Assembly (NCBI GenBank): GCA_026168455.1
Contig: CM047431.1
Coordinates: 1,157,598 to 1,221,597 of the forward strand
Source of the DNA: Theocolax elegans
Lineage: Eukaryota > Arthropoda > Insecta > Hymenoptera > Cerocephalidae
Direction: 5' to 3'
Length of the DNA: 64,000 bases
The position numbers and the translations under genes are program-made. Numbering within the stretch: the stretch's first letter is position 1; each line of letters starts with the position of its first letter. Under the pieces are notes generated by a model, which was not told where the DNA came from, made no database searches, and saw only the letters and a program-made list of their open reading frames with translations. Positions 33,484-46,022 of the stretch are shown one piece after another.

Positions 33484-34439
33484 TCAGCCCTGCCTCCTGC
33501 GCCCCGCCTTGATTTCGACGTGCGCCTTGAAGCGAGGGCATTTCTTCGGGTCAACGACCCCTTTGCAGCGGCAGAGCGGACACTTCGGTTCCCTGTAACC
33601 GCTCGTTCCGCTCGTGGAGGGCTGAGACTGCAGCTGCGCCTCCAGCTCAGCGGCTCTTCTTTTAGTGTCATCCGCTTTCTGCTGGAGACGCCGGTGCTCT
33701 TCAGCAGTCTGCCTATAGGCTGCCTCAGCCCTCAGCCGCTGCTGGCGCTCCTCCTCGCGCTTCCTCTCTTCTGCGGCCGCCTTTTCTTTGGCCTCGCGCT
33801 GCTGAGCACGGAACGTTGCCAGACACCCTTGGTGATGGGAGCCGTCGGATGAGCCTCGGCAAAGGCATCGAACTTTGCCAAGGCCTCTTGTTTGGCTGCC
33901 CGTAGCTGAACCCTCAGGGCTTTCATGTGCCTGAGGGCAGCCTCCGTCTCCTGCCACTCCTCTTCTTGTGTCCTGGGTCGCGCCTCCTCTGTCGCCGCAG
34001 AGGTTGCGGTTTGGGACCCATTGGAGTGGGGACGACGGAGCTGGGGTCTGGTGTTGGCTGGTTCCGGCTCAGTCTTCCCCTGCGAACGATCCGATACCAG
34101 ATTGCCCTCCTTCTGCATCCGCTCTTCTGTCGCGGATGCTGTCTTCGGCGGAGAGGGCAGGGGTATCGTCCCTTTTGCTTGTCTCAAGCGGTCCGCAGGG
34201 GTCGCTACGTAGGCCGTGTCCTGGCCCTGACCATCCTCCAGGACCTCTCCTAGGACGACGGCGGCGATATTCTCCTGGCCACGGCGATGCTCCTCCTGGA
34301 GCTGTTGCTGCCGATGATCTACGGCAGCAACTACTGCAGACAGGACGTCCGCCGTCTGCATCTCGCCGTGGCTGGCCAGGGTGTCTATCATCCTGACTAG
34401 GAGGAACTCCAGGGCTTCCTGCTCAACCTCGATGATCAT
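33484..34439 (-). pseudogene. Gypsy-4 ORF3: coiled-coil, Cys-rich protein downstream of pol
   Basis: This GC-rich ORF follows pol by only about 20 bp. Its ATG (34439-34437) is immediately preceded by TTTTTGTTGCAG, a good splice acceptor. The N-terminal part begins MIIEVEQEALEFLL and is Gln/Glu-rich. A 1-nt shift near 33845 moves the reading frame inside a long Glu/Arg/Ala coiled-coil region (EAKEKAAAEERKREEERQQR). The C-terminus has CPLCRCKGVVDPKKCPRFK, a Cys cluster that could bind zinc, followed by a basic tail ending RRRQG. No signal peptide, membrane segment or envelope feature is present, so it is not env by appearance. Function unknown; a nucleic-acid-binding or Gag-like accessory protein is a guess. 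The frameshift makes this copy defective. Confidence 0.65.
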
Positions 34440-34459
34440 CTGCAACAAAAATCACGATC

Positions 34460-35340
34460 TCAGGTTATGGCCCATCGTTTCAAACGATACTGTTCTTTAT
34501 TTGGATTTCGATCCACGAGGACGCCTCGTCCTCGTCTAAGGGGAACAGTTTCTGGCTGCGCATCTAATTGCCGTGTTACTGGGGATCGGCGTCGCACGGT
34601 CGCATTCGCTTTCCGGGGACGACCACGCGGTCGTTTAGTAGCGGGGGCCCTATCTAAGGACGTACGCGACGTCTTACGCGGTTTACACCGAGTCCCTTCG
34701 CTAGGTGACTCGCTCGCATTATACTCCCTCGCAGGGGAGGCTTCGCTCGCTACAGGTGGGTCGCACTTCACCTGTTGATCCCTCGACGGTTGAGATCTCG
34801 TAGTTTGCTCTTCATCGTTTGTTTCAGCATCATTTTCTGGGACATATCTCTTCAGATGCTCTATATGAGATACCTTTTGGTCCCCTTGATCATCTTGTAT
34901 GACATATGTATTCATACCTTTCCTACTGATGATCAAATATGGCCCTGTGTATTTCGGAGCAAGCTTAGCCGAGATACCTTGTGCTCTAGACGAGAGGATC
35001 CGATTGCGTTTCCACACCAGATCTCCTACCTCGAATTCCGCTGGCCTTCGTCCTGAGTTGAAGATTTCGGCTTGCCGGGCATTACTGGCAGTCGACTGAC
35101 GATTTGCATTCTCGTGCAGTCTGGGCAACTATTTGATTTTGTCGTTCCAATCCTGTAGTCTACGGAACTCAAACTATTGCTGGGCAAGCCGGTCTTGCTC
35201 TCGACGAGCTGTACTAGGCGCCTCGGGTAGGCGACCATAATTCAGCATAGCCGGGCTCCATCCAGTAGAACTTTGCACTTCTGTGTTTAGTGCAAAGACT
35301 AACTCTGGTAGCTTGTCGTCTCCCAGAGTATCGAAAGTAT
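34460..35340 (-). pseudogene. pol: Gypsy-4 Pol C-terminal fragment with AT-hook tail
   Basis: The fragment begins within the integrase core C-terminal part (KLPELVFALNTEVQSSTG, PAMLNYGRLPE) and has two stop codons near 35190 and 35130. It continues in an open frame (35128-34460) with VGDLVWKRNRIL, SAKLAPKYTGPYLII and HIEHLKRYVPEN, the GPY/F module. A Ser/Pro-rich linker leads to a basic tail with KRPRGRPRKAN (34606-34636), an AT-hook core, and the protein ends 12 nt before the ORF3 splice-acceptor region. The architecture equals gypsy-3. Confidence 0.9.
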
Positions 35341-36100
35341 TATCTAATTCATCATAAACTGCTGATATAAGGCTATATTAGAGCCTTCAAAAGCATAAAT
35401 TAAAAATCATCATAAACTCATGAAAATTGATTCGTTTGATTTAATAACGTAGAACCCATAAAATATTATTTGCAATGTCAAAACATTTGTAGCAATTAGT
35501 TAATTTAATGACTTTAATAAATTAAACATCTTTATGCAACATTATTTCTGATGCATTAAATCATTGTTAAAGAAAAGTCACTCTAATGAACATCAGTATA
35601 CAAAATTCGTTTTGAGATTCTTTAAAGTAGTAATTGGGAAGTCTTTGCAGCTATTGTATCTCCATCAAAACGTGCTACAATTTTGAAAGATATAATTCTG
35701 AAAAATAAAAAATCATGATAAAAATGCAAACTAATATTGTATCTGAAAGTAAATTGTATATTACAATCCGAGTAAGAAATCAAAAATTCTAGTAATCTAA
35801 ACCCGATTAGGTCAAACTGATTTCATATTCGGATACAGCAACCCTCAAAACTTGAGAAAGTGTCTTTGTAAAAACACATTTTAATATATTTAAATCAGTG
35901 GTCAAATGTCATGTAGTTAAAAATTTACTTTTTACAAATTTTGTAAATTTTTCCTTGAAATAACTTTGATCTAAACCCGGATTTAATTCGGATTCAGCGA
36001 CTGTCAAAACTATAAAAATATTAGTCATCTACGCTTAAAAGTTTCTTCTCAATTTGACCTTCAAATGCTCTTGATTATTTTTAGTTCGATATATTATAAT
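35341..36100. other. AT-rich non-coding sequence
   Basis: No gene, clear repeat or RNA was recognised. Sequence near 35860-35990 has loose internal similarity (AAACCCG/GGATTCAGCAAC.. blocks at about 35800 and 35970). Confidence 0.4.
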
Positions 36101-36104
36101 GAAA

Positions 36105-36176
36105 AGTAGCGCAAAAAGTAGCACTAAAAGTAGCACTGAAAGTAGCACTAAAAATCGCGCTAAAAGCTGCGCATAC
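36105..36176 (+). repeat. Short 12-bp tandem repeat
   Basis: There are about five units of AAAAGTAGCACT with substitutions. Confidence 0.8.
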
Positions 36177-36244
36177 TTCTTCAGTAGAATTTAGAGGACC
36201 GGAGAACCATAATAATTAAAGTAATAGCTTGTATCTACTACACT

Positions 36245-36427
36245 TTATTTGTACTGTATTACTGTATTTGTACTTTATGGTAACGTGTACTGCACGTACA
36301 ATTTATGAAACGTGTACTGTAAGTATACTTTATATGGTACCGTGTAATGTACGTACACTTCATGGTAGCGTGTACTGTACGTACACTTTATGGTAATGTG
36401 TACTGCACGTACACTTTATGGTAACGA
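36245..36427 (+). repeat. 28-bp minisatellite with internal dyad
   Basis: About five to six units of TTTATGGTAACGTGTACTG followed by TACGTACAC are present. Each unit contains the near-palindrome GTGTACTGTACGTACAC. The first units are diverged. Confidence 0.85.
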
Positions 36428-36438
36428 AATGTTAGTCG

Positions 36439-36469
<31 letters not shown>
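36439..36469 (+). repeat. (CA)n microsatellite
   Basis: About 15 uninterrupted CA units. Confidence 0.95.
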
Positions 36470-36762
36470 GGAAGTCCGCAACGGGAAAATGCCGGACGAC
36501 AGCAATCGTATTGTCAACGCGACGTCAATGTTGCCGCGACGGCGTACCGAAGAGCTCTCTCGAGCTTCGGCAGGCTCGTTCACTGCTTTGCTGGACGGAC
36601 CCGACGCACGCGCAAACCATCCGTCAACCGCCGTCGTCCCGCGCGTAACGTACGGTGAGTGTTCGCGGTCGTGCGGATACGACGAGGGCGGCTTCAACTA
36701 TGTGTGTTAAAAAAAAACATCTTTTTCTTGGATAGCTTGGATACCGGTTGATTATACTCACG

Positions 36763-37050
36763 AAAAACCTGCGAGGCGAGACACTCTCGGCGCGTCGCTC
36801 AGATTGTCTCGACTCGCAAATATCCATCGAAAACTAAAAAGCAAATACATAATTTATTGTAATAATTTTTATATTCATTTTCTAGCAGTCTTTGTGTAGG
36901 TAAACCGAAAATTATTTTTAGTAAGATATACACAAAAAATTCTTTTTTCAGAAGGCTGCGGCAATTGATTATTCTTGCGTAGTACCTGCGAGGCGAGACA
37001 CTCTCGGCGCGTCGCTGAGATTATCGCGCCTCGCAGGTATCCGTCGAACA
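36763..37050 (+). repeat. Duplicated GC-rich hairpin motif
   Basis: A motif of about 65 bp occurs at 36765-36830 and 36984-37049. The second copy has perfect 13-bp ends, TACCTGCGAGGCG and CGCCTCGCAGGTA, around a conserved core GACACTCTCGGCGCGTCGCT. The first copy shares the core but its 3' arm is degraded. It is strongly GC-rich within AT-rich DNA. Confidence 0.8.
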
Positions 37051-37171
37051 GCTATTAAATTATTACTATTTAAATTGACAAAAAAAACCAACAAACTCTG
37101 GTATTTCAAATAAAAGTGATAAAAGTGGCAGCATAATCTTTTGTAAAACCGACGCACAACGCAAAAACGTT

Positions 37172-38410
37172 TATTTCCATCCCTAATATATGATACAAGC
37201 TTCTTACCGTCTTAGTGTCCATCGTATTTTTCTAATTAATTTTTTGTCGTGCACTTTTCTCTGCGTTTTTAGTATTCCAACTTTTACCAATATCGTGAAT
37301 TTATGTATCTGCACTGCATATTTTAGGACACAGTCCAGTTTTTACAAAATTAAATTAAATCATTGTTGAATGTTAACAAAGAGAGGTTATATTTCAAATC
37401 GTATTTTTCAAATTTTAATGATATTTTACCATAAATTTAACTTTTGTACTTGTTATACACTTAAAATGTATATTAAAAATATGCCTCTATCCCGTTTTCT
37501 AGCTGTCATTATGTTAAATAATTGGAATTAATCAAATAGTGCACGCAACATTCAGTGTCGATATAGTACAATGTATTTGAAAGTACAAAGTGCGTACGGC
37601 AGACGGCCCGAATCGGTGCGCGCACCTCCTATAGAATCCGTTGTTGTAGACTGAGAGAGGTTATGTTTCAATTCGTATTTTTCAAATTTTAACGATATAT
37701 AAACATAAATTCAACTTTTGTACTTGTAATTTACTTAAAATCTGTATTAAAAATGTACCTCTATCCCGTTTTGTAGCTGTCATTATGTTAAGTAATTGGA
37801 ATTAAACAAATAATGCACCAAACAAATAATACTGGTGGATTTTCATACTACTTAGCTAAACTTTTTCTTACTCTTTCGTCTGCTAAATTACACATTTTTA
37901 GAAGGAATGAATATTGTTTTTATTTTTCGTTTAATTTTTCAATCTATTATGAATTCCTCTAGTTTTTACTGAAAAATGATTCTAAGATAATGTAAAATGC
38001 TGCCTCTACTTTATTTCTTCATGCTTGTAACTGCAATCTATATTTATTTCCATCGAAAATATCTAGTACCAGCTTCCCAACCTCTTTGTATCAATTGTAT
38101 TTATCTATTTATTTCTTCGTCATGCACTTTTGACTGTTTCTGTTAGTATTCTAACATTTACCAATATCGTGAAATTGTACGTGTGCACTGTATTTGTCAG
38201 AAATCTATCCAGTTTTTACAAAATTCAATTAAATAGTTGTTGCCTGTTAACTAAGAGAAGTTATGTTTGAGATCGTATTTTTCAAATTATAAGCACAATT
38301 TAGCACAATTCAAATTTTTGTACTTATAATCTATTTAATATATGTATTACAAATATGTCTTTACTGCGTTTATAGATTGTCATTGTATTAAATAATAGTA
38401 ATAGGTGAAA
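37172..38410 (+). repeat. Three diverged direct copies of a local repeat (up to about 370 bp)
   Basis: The copies are at about 37172-37550, 37655-37820 (partial) and 38046-38410. Shared blocks include ACCAATATCGTGAA, CCAGTTTTTACAAAATT, CGTATTTTTCAAATT and GCTGTCATTATGTTAA.TAAT. All are AT-rich and non-coding. Confidence 0.8.
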
Positions 38411-38683
38411 CATACAGGTGTCGGCATAGTCGGATTTAATTCAGGTATGGCATCCCCTTAAGGTTAGATTGTAATGTATAGGAACAATTACGTTTTTCAA
38501 AGAAACATTTAAAATTCTTAGATATGTTCTTGCAATGCAACATATGTTAAAATATTTCATCAAGAGTATTGAACGAATAATAACAAGATTTACACACGAA
38601 CATTGTTACTATTTCTTAAGTTATATTTTTTAGTAATAATAGGTAGGCAATAAATTACACACACCTAATTTTGTAAACAATCG

Positions 38684-38723
38684 TACGACGTTTTGTCTGC
38701 CAGGTTTTGCAGACATCTTCAGG
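38684..38723 (-). ncRNA. Hammerhead-like motif, one core substitution
   Basis: On the minus strand: CTGAAGA, a stem II of GTCTGC/GCAGAC, then AAAACGTCG where GAAACGTC is expected. This is one substitution in the invariant G of core box 2. It resembles the Penelope hammerhead at 23258-23298 and is probably a decayed terminal fragment of a Penelope-like element. Confidence 0.55.
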
Positions 38724-39138
38724 TAGTAAATTTATTATTAACACACAGATTAATATCACAAAATAAAATTTATAAATTAAGAAAACAACAAAAATTAAAA
38801 ATAAAATTTAATTTACGATTATCCGTCCAAATAAAAAAATCGATACTTTGTGGTATTTTTATTTTTCTCTTTTCATGTTTCGTCGACATTTTCGCGTATA
38901 GACTATACTACGTTCTGAGGATGTGTTTGCATTAATATTTTGATTTTCTGGATGGATTTATGTGAGTATTTTATATATTTTTATATAATATATTTATATA
39001 CTTTTACATTTGAAAGAATTAAAAAGTCTAATATGGTATTAAGTGCGGGAAATAGTCTGGCTGATTGCTCCCAGACTTTTGCAAATTATTATAAAGTCTG
39101 GCAAAATGTACAGGCGAGATCATTTTTACGTTATGTAT

Positions 39139-39174
39139 AACGTTTCGTTGGCGAAATTTGCCAACTTCTTTAAG
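39139..39174 (-). ncRNA. Decayed hammerhead-like motif (left of an inverted pair)
   Basis: On the minus strand: TTAAAGA, stem II GTTGGC/GCCAAC, then GAAACGTT. Box 1 is degraded; stem II and box 2 are kept. Confidence 0.45.
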
Positions 39175-39376
39175 CTTATTAATCTGAAAATAATCTTATT
39201 GCACATTTTGTAACGGTTTTGTTAATCGCTCTCACATATAGCTGCAGTTCTGTAATAGAAAAAATAAATACAATAACGAGACATAATAAGTTTCATTAAC
39301 TTTAGATTTGTGTTAAAAAAAATTATTACTAAAATGTACTAAAATGTACGATGGGACTATTTTCAGACTAGTAAGG

Positions 39377-39411
39377 TCGAAGAGGTTGGCAAATTTAGCC
39401 AACGAAACGTT
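39377..39411 (+). ncRNA. Decayed hammerhead-like motif (right of an inverted pair)
   Basis: On the plus strand: TCGAAGA, stem II GTTGGC/GCCAAC, then GAAACGTT. It is the inverted counterpart of 39139-39174, with flanking similarity extending into CATAA.GT.AAAAAT. Confidence 0.45.
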
Positions 39412-39439
39412 GCACATAAAGTTAAAAATGATTTTTTTA

Positions 39440-39790
39440 TTTACTTAAATTAATAAAAACGTACCTAGACCTCAAGAAATTTAAAAATATTCTTCTAATT
39501 TTGTTAATTAACAATGCAGGCTGAAATACATGTTTTATCATTATAAATTGAATTTATAATTGAAAGTTTTATGTTTGCCCATTCCAACAATTTTGAAAGA
39601 TAAACTCAAGGAGATCGTACTTACCAAACTGGACTCGTCGGGTGATGCAAGACTTAATAACAAAACACTAACATTTACAGTCAATGTTCCTGTAACAAAT
39701 TATATTTTCATTTATATACTGCATTACTGCATATAACGTAATTATTATTATCATATGCAACTGTTCACTTCCATAAATCCAGCATTACGT
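39440..39790. other. AT-rich non-coding sequence
   Basis: Nothing recognised. Confidence 0.4.
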
Positions 39791-39794
39791 GTTA

Positions 39795-39879
39795 AATATC
39801 GACTGCTCTAACGAAAAATAGCACGTTTTAATGATTTCTTAAATGTAAACGTACTACTCTTCGTTAGAGCTGTCGATAT
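39795..39879. repeat. Short hairpin element of about 85 bp
   Basis: The ends ATATCGACTGCTCTAACGAA and TTCGTTAGAGCTGTCGATAT are complementary with one mismatch, around a spacer of about 40 bp. It may be a very short MITE or a MITE relic. Confidence 0.7.
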
Positions 39880-40407
39880 ACTCTAAAGAAAATAAAGGAA
39901 GTGCAGAACAATAATAAGGTAACACAGAGACTTAAGAATCTGTATATAGTTATTTATAGTGATATAGTTATTTTTGTGACAAAGGTGTAAAATGCGAGTT
40001 TTCGCTCGAAAGTGATATAACACTCGAGTGTCAGCATAGCTAGCCCGAGAGTCATAATATCACTCAAGAGTACAGATTTGTAAATACGAGTAACGAATAA
40101 GATTTTATGTCGAAGTGGGAGTCAAATGGAGAGTATGCATCTCATTTTGCGGGTGTAAAATGCTATTCATCAAAAGCATAGTACATATAGGGCTTGAAAG
40201 TGCAGTAGGAATATTGAAAAGATGAGTGAATGGAAAGATGAAGGTTGTAAGGAGAATCCAGGGCGGGGCCCCCTCCTTATATAAACGAGGTATTAAAAAT
40301 TATTTGTTAGTAAATAAAAAGTTTATTTTGAAGGAACATATAATTGTTTTAACCACAACGTATGATAATGAAATTAAATACGAGTATTTATAATAACTAG
40401 GAGAATA
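39880..40407. other. Non-coding sequence, nothing firm
   Basis: A run of short inverted words around 40000-40080 (CACTCGAGTG, AGTGATAT/ATATCACT) is visible. No gene is seen. Confidence 0.4.
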
Positions 40408-41016
40408 TCACAGCTCCGGGAAACGGATCTTTACCAAACTCTAGGATATGTTTACTAAAATATATAAAGTATAAAATATATAAAATATATAAATATAAAA
40501 AGAAAACCGGAGTTTAAGACTCTATGGCTCTTTTTTACAATAGATATAAGCAAATAACGAAAAATTTAGCCAAATCGCCCTTAACTTTTATCACTTGAAA
40601 CACGAAAACAAATAAAGATATATACTCAAATTTTAGTTGAGAAAAAAGCTGAGATCGAGTATATTGACTTCAAAAAAAGAAGCTTATATATCCTAATTTG
40701 GTCGAAAGTTATGAAAGAAAAACAAATTTAACGATATAGTCATAACTATTTTTAACCAAATTAAGATATTTTAGCTGCTTTTTTTAAAGCCAATTTACTC
40801 GATCTCAGCTTTTTTCTCAACTAAAATTTGAGTATTTATCTTTATTTGTTTTGAGTTACAAGTGATCAAAGTCGAGGGCGTTTTTGGCGAAATTTTCCGT
40901 TATTTGCTTATATCTATTGTAAACAAACCCTAGAATCTAAAACTCTGGTTTTTTTCTATTTATATAGTAGTAAAAATATCTTAGAGTTTTGTAAAGATCC
41001 GTTTCTCGGAGATGTA
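40408..41016. repeat. Foldback element with arms of about 300 bp
   Basis: The arms 40408-40713 and 40740-41016 are diverged reverse complements, from CTCCGGGAAACGGATCTTTAC to the complementary AAGATCCGTTTCTCGGAG. Only about 26 bp separate them. No ORF is present. A one-arm relative lies at 30636-30866. Confidence 0.85.
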
Positions 41017-42529
<1,513 letters not shown>

Positions 42530-42599
42530 ACGAGCAATATAATATAATCGAATATTATATTAATTCGTTATATAATATATTCGTTGGGAAGGACAACGA

Positions 42600-45077
42600 T
42601 CGGGAAAACTGACCAATAACTTGATGCACTTGTTCTCGTGCAGTCTTGACAACTGTTTGATTTTGTCGTTCCAATCCTGTAGTCTCTGGAACTCAAAGTG
42701 TTGCTGGGCAAGCTGATCTTGTTCTCGGTGAGCTGTACTCGGTATTTCGGGTTGGCGACCCTAGTTCAGCATAGCCGGGCTACAACCAGTAGAACTTTGC
42801 ACCGCTGTTTTTAATGCTAAGACTAATTCTGGCAGCTTGTAGTCCCAGTCGCTGTCCTGATCCTAAATATGCGACGCTACCATTGTCTTAAGGGACGATA
42901 GCCCTCTCGACAGGATTGGTCTGTGCGTGATAAGGGGGTGTCGCCGAATGGTAGATTCGCCTGGCTTCGAGATAGTCATGTATGAGTTTACTTTTAAATT
43001 CGATCCCGTTGTCCGAATGGAATAATTCCGGGACGCCGAACCGGTTTAGCACTCGTTTGTGAAGCACGCGTATTATTGTCTTCGCGTTACATTTCCGTAT
43101 CGGCACTGCATCTATCCGGCGAGTGAATGAATCCTCAAATACTAGGATGTATTGATATCCTCAGCTAGAGCGTGAAAGCAGGCCGGTGATATATCCTGCA
43201 ACCACCTGCCATGGTCTGTCCGATTGGCGGTGACCCATTAATTCTGAGGGAGCTCGTTGCTTGACCATATATTGCTGGCATACTTGATATCGCTTAACAT
43301 AATCCGCCACTTCGGCATAGAACCGTATCGAATAATAATTCTAGGTCTTCTCCGTTCCGATATGTCTGGCTGAGGCGTTGTTGTGGCACTCTCTCAAAAT
43401 AGAGTAACCATTTTCTATGGATACGACCAGCTTCAATGCTTGCTTGTCATCCCTCACCTCTTCCAATTCTTTATCTGGGGGATACATGATAGTCTCGATC
43501 CAATCAAGGTACTAGGGATGCTGCTACTGTAGACTCGTTGTCTTCATACATGCGAGATAGGGCCTTGGGAACGTGATGCAGAGCTCCTTTTCTGTGCTCG
43601 ACGACAAAGTCATGAAATGAGCTTGAAGCTCTAGAGCCCATCTCGCTAGTCGGCTGGTTGGATTTCTCATATTACACAACTATCGAAGACTACTGTGATC
43701 CGTTATCACTTTGAAGTGGTATCCTTCGATGCAAGATCTGAACTTGTTAACAGCCCAGACCACGGCCAAGCATTCTCTCTCCGTAACGCTATAATTCTAT
43801 TCGGGTGCTGTGAGAATGCGACTGGCAAACTCAATGACTCTTTCCTCTCCATCTATTTCCTGTACGAGAACGGCTCTTATGCCGGTGTCGCTCGCGTCCG
43901 TGTGCAGGCTAAACAGTCCATCTACGCTGGGACGTTGAAGAACTGGAGCAGTCATGATGAGGGCCTTCGGCTGCTGGAAGGCTTGCTCCTGTTCATCTAA
44001 CCACTCGTACTCGTGGTTCTTCTTCGTGAGACGTGTAAGTGGTTCGGCAATCGTGGCGTAAACCGGCATAAAAGGCCGGTGCCACGACGCCATGTTTGAT
44101 GTTCTTGGGAGCCGAATAAATCTTTATAGGCTCTGTCTTTGTTGGGTCGGGATGAATTCCATCCCTGTTGACCAGCATGCCAAGTCTAACCTCATCTTGA
44201 CAAAAGACACACTTACCTTTATTCACTGTGAGGTTAATTTCGGTCGGTCTTTTTTGCACGGTCTAGACATACTTCTTGTGCCCTTCAAATGTCTCGGTGA
44301 CTAGAATAATGTCATCGACGCAAGAAAAGGCAATTGGCTTAAGATCAGGACCAATGACTTGATTAATCATGCGTTGGATGTCGCGTGAGCGTATGCCAAT
44401 CCATATGGCATCCGCTTAAACTGATACAGTCCCATCCCCGGGACGGTGATATACCAACAACCTTTCAGCTAGCGCAAGATATTCTGCATGAACAGGAGGG
44501 GATAAGCGTCCGATTTCGTTAGCGCCTTGACTTTCCTAAAGTAAATGCAAAGCCGACGCGATTCATTCTCCTCGCGTACCATCACCACGGGGCTTAACCA
44601 ATCGCTGTCCGAGGGATCTCTAAATCTAGCATTTCTCGGACTTGGCGCTGTGGCTCCTCCTGTATCTTTTCCGACACCGGGTAGTACTTCTGCTTTATCG
44701 GGCGAGCTTGTCCCACGTCAATCGAGTGCCCGATGTGCTGGGTTCGCCCGATCTATGGAGAAGTATTGGACAGCACTTCCTCCATCAGCTCTCGCAGCTC
44801 TTCTCTTTCCGCCTTGATTGCGTCTGCTATCCCAGCGGATGAGAGGGCAGCCATACCTCCTATACCAACCACTTCGAGGTTGTACGACAGTGAAAGATAA
44901 GAGCACGTGACCGCTTAGCAGTTGGTAACTACCATCCGCCATCTTGACGCGTCCGGCGTTCGCTACAACGAGCTCCTTGCCCATTGCTGCGGCGATTTGA
45001 AGACCACTGGGTCCCATTACGATCGTGGAGGCTCCAGGGTCGTATATGGCTCTTATACGAAAGCCTTTGATCTCCAC
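42600..45077 (-). pseudogene. pol: Gypsy-5 Pol remnants
   Basis: The protease site reads YDPGAST instead of DSGA (about 45030). RT pieces include SDWLSPVVMV, MGLYQFKRMPYGL and CVFCQDEVRLGMLVNRDGI. RNase H follows with QRPSVDGLFSLHTDASDTGIRAVLVQ (44093-43797). Integrase core pieces include ELFHSDNGIEFKSK and ATPPYHAQTNPVER (43106-42888). Frames change several times and stops are frequent, for example a stop within the RT where the catalytic YxDD is expected near 44310. It is non-functional. Confidence 0.85.
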
Positions 45078-45245
45078 GAGAAGTCACCAACGACTCTCAT
45101 ACTCTGGTTTATAAGATGAGGTTGGTTCGCTGGCTTCTTGGGACCGTTCCTTTTTTTGAAGCCCATTTCCGCTCCTCTCTGGACCGTCCTTTCGGTCGGA
45201 ACGGGTCTGTCCCGAACTCACCTGGGACAGTGGGGACTCAAGCTG

Positions 45246-46022
45246 TTAGGTCGCGATTTTTGTCCCGATTAACCGCTCCCTTTGGCGTTTCTCGAGCAAA
45301 CCGGATAGTACCTGCGGGAATACCCAATCTTCCCGCAAACAGCGCAAGTGAGAGGCTTGGTTCGGGTCAAAGGTTGAGCCCATTAGATTTTTCAGCTGTT
45401 CCTTTTCTTTTTCCCTAGGTGGACTCGCACTCTTTTTCTCGTCTCGTCCGGAGCTTTTCCTCGGTCCGTTAGTCCTCCTGAACTTCCTATGTTTCGGAGA
45501 TCGATTCACCGGCGAGCCTTTCTTCGTAGAGCCGGATCTTTGAGAAGGATTCTAAATTCGCTTTTCTCGTTTGAAACCAATGATAGTCATTCTTCCCTTC
45601 GCTCGAGTTGTGGCTCCGTGTTGGCTGCGGCTGCCGTCGTTGCATCTAGCTCGACGTCATTGAACTCCTGTACCGTCCTATGCAGGTTATTCTTAACCGC
45701 AGCATTCTCCCATAGTACCAAATATATCTCCTAATTTGGGCTAGGTTCATCTGACTTCTCGTCCTGATGTTCCCCTAGCATCTGCAGCCACCTATTTCTC
45801 CGTTGGAGACGGCTGCGAACGGCTGTGGCTTTATCTTCCTCCTGGTTAAAATCCTGGGCCGAATAGTTTCCTAATAACCACCGGTGGAGTTGCTCGGCTT
45901 TCCTATACATCGAGCCTACAGATTTAAGATTCAAAGTGTCGAGGTGTAGTTCAATTTGCTCCTAAGTGAGTCTCGATCCATGCGCAAATCTGGTTATTGA
46001 CCTCTTTTTGTCGAGCGGCCAT
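45246..46022 (-). pseudogene. gag: Gypsy-5 Gag remnants
   Basis: The ATG is at 46022 (MAARQKEVNNQICAWIE). After a frameshift near 45955 comes LHLDTLNLKSVGSMYRKAEQL, which matches the SAP-like N-terminus of gypsy-2 Gag (LLDTLNLKTKG). At the 3' end the Cys cluster CAVCGKIGYSRRYYPVC corresponds to the third knuckle of gypsy-1 and gypsy-2. The base run following it, CGAGAAACGCC, aligns with the slippery site but reads GAGAAAC instead of GGGAAAC. Several frame breaks are present. Confidence 0.7.

Larger units (their letters stand above)
32208..35340 (-). mobile_element. Gypsy-4: 5'-truncated Ty3/gypsy element with an extra 3' ORF
   Basis: On the minus strand the order is the integrase C-terminal half of pol (35340-34460), ORF3 (34439-33484), a polypurine tract (33328-33320) and the 3' LTR (33319-32208). 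All 5' parts are missing. The pol 3' end and LTR resemble gypsy-5, and the polypurine tract and LTR start resemble gypsy-3. Confidence 0.88.

Noticed and set aside
33451..34396. Several long plus-strand frames across the gypsy-4 ORF3 and pol tail
   Set aside because: GC-rich DNA opens antisense frames. The minus strand has the coherent coiled-coil, Cys cluster and integrase features.
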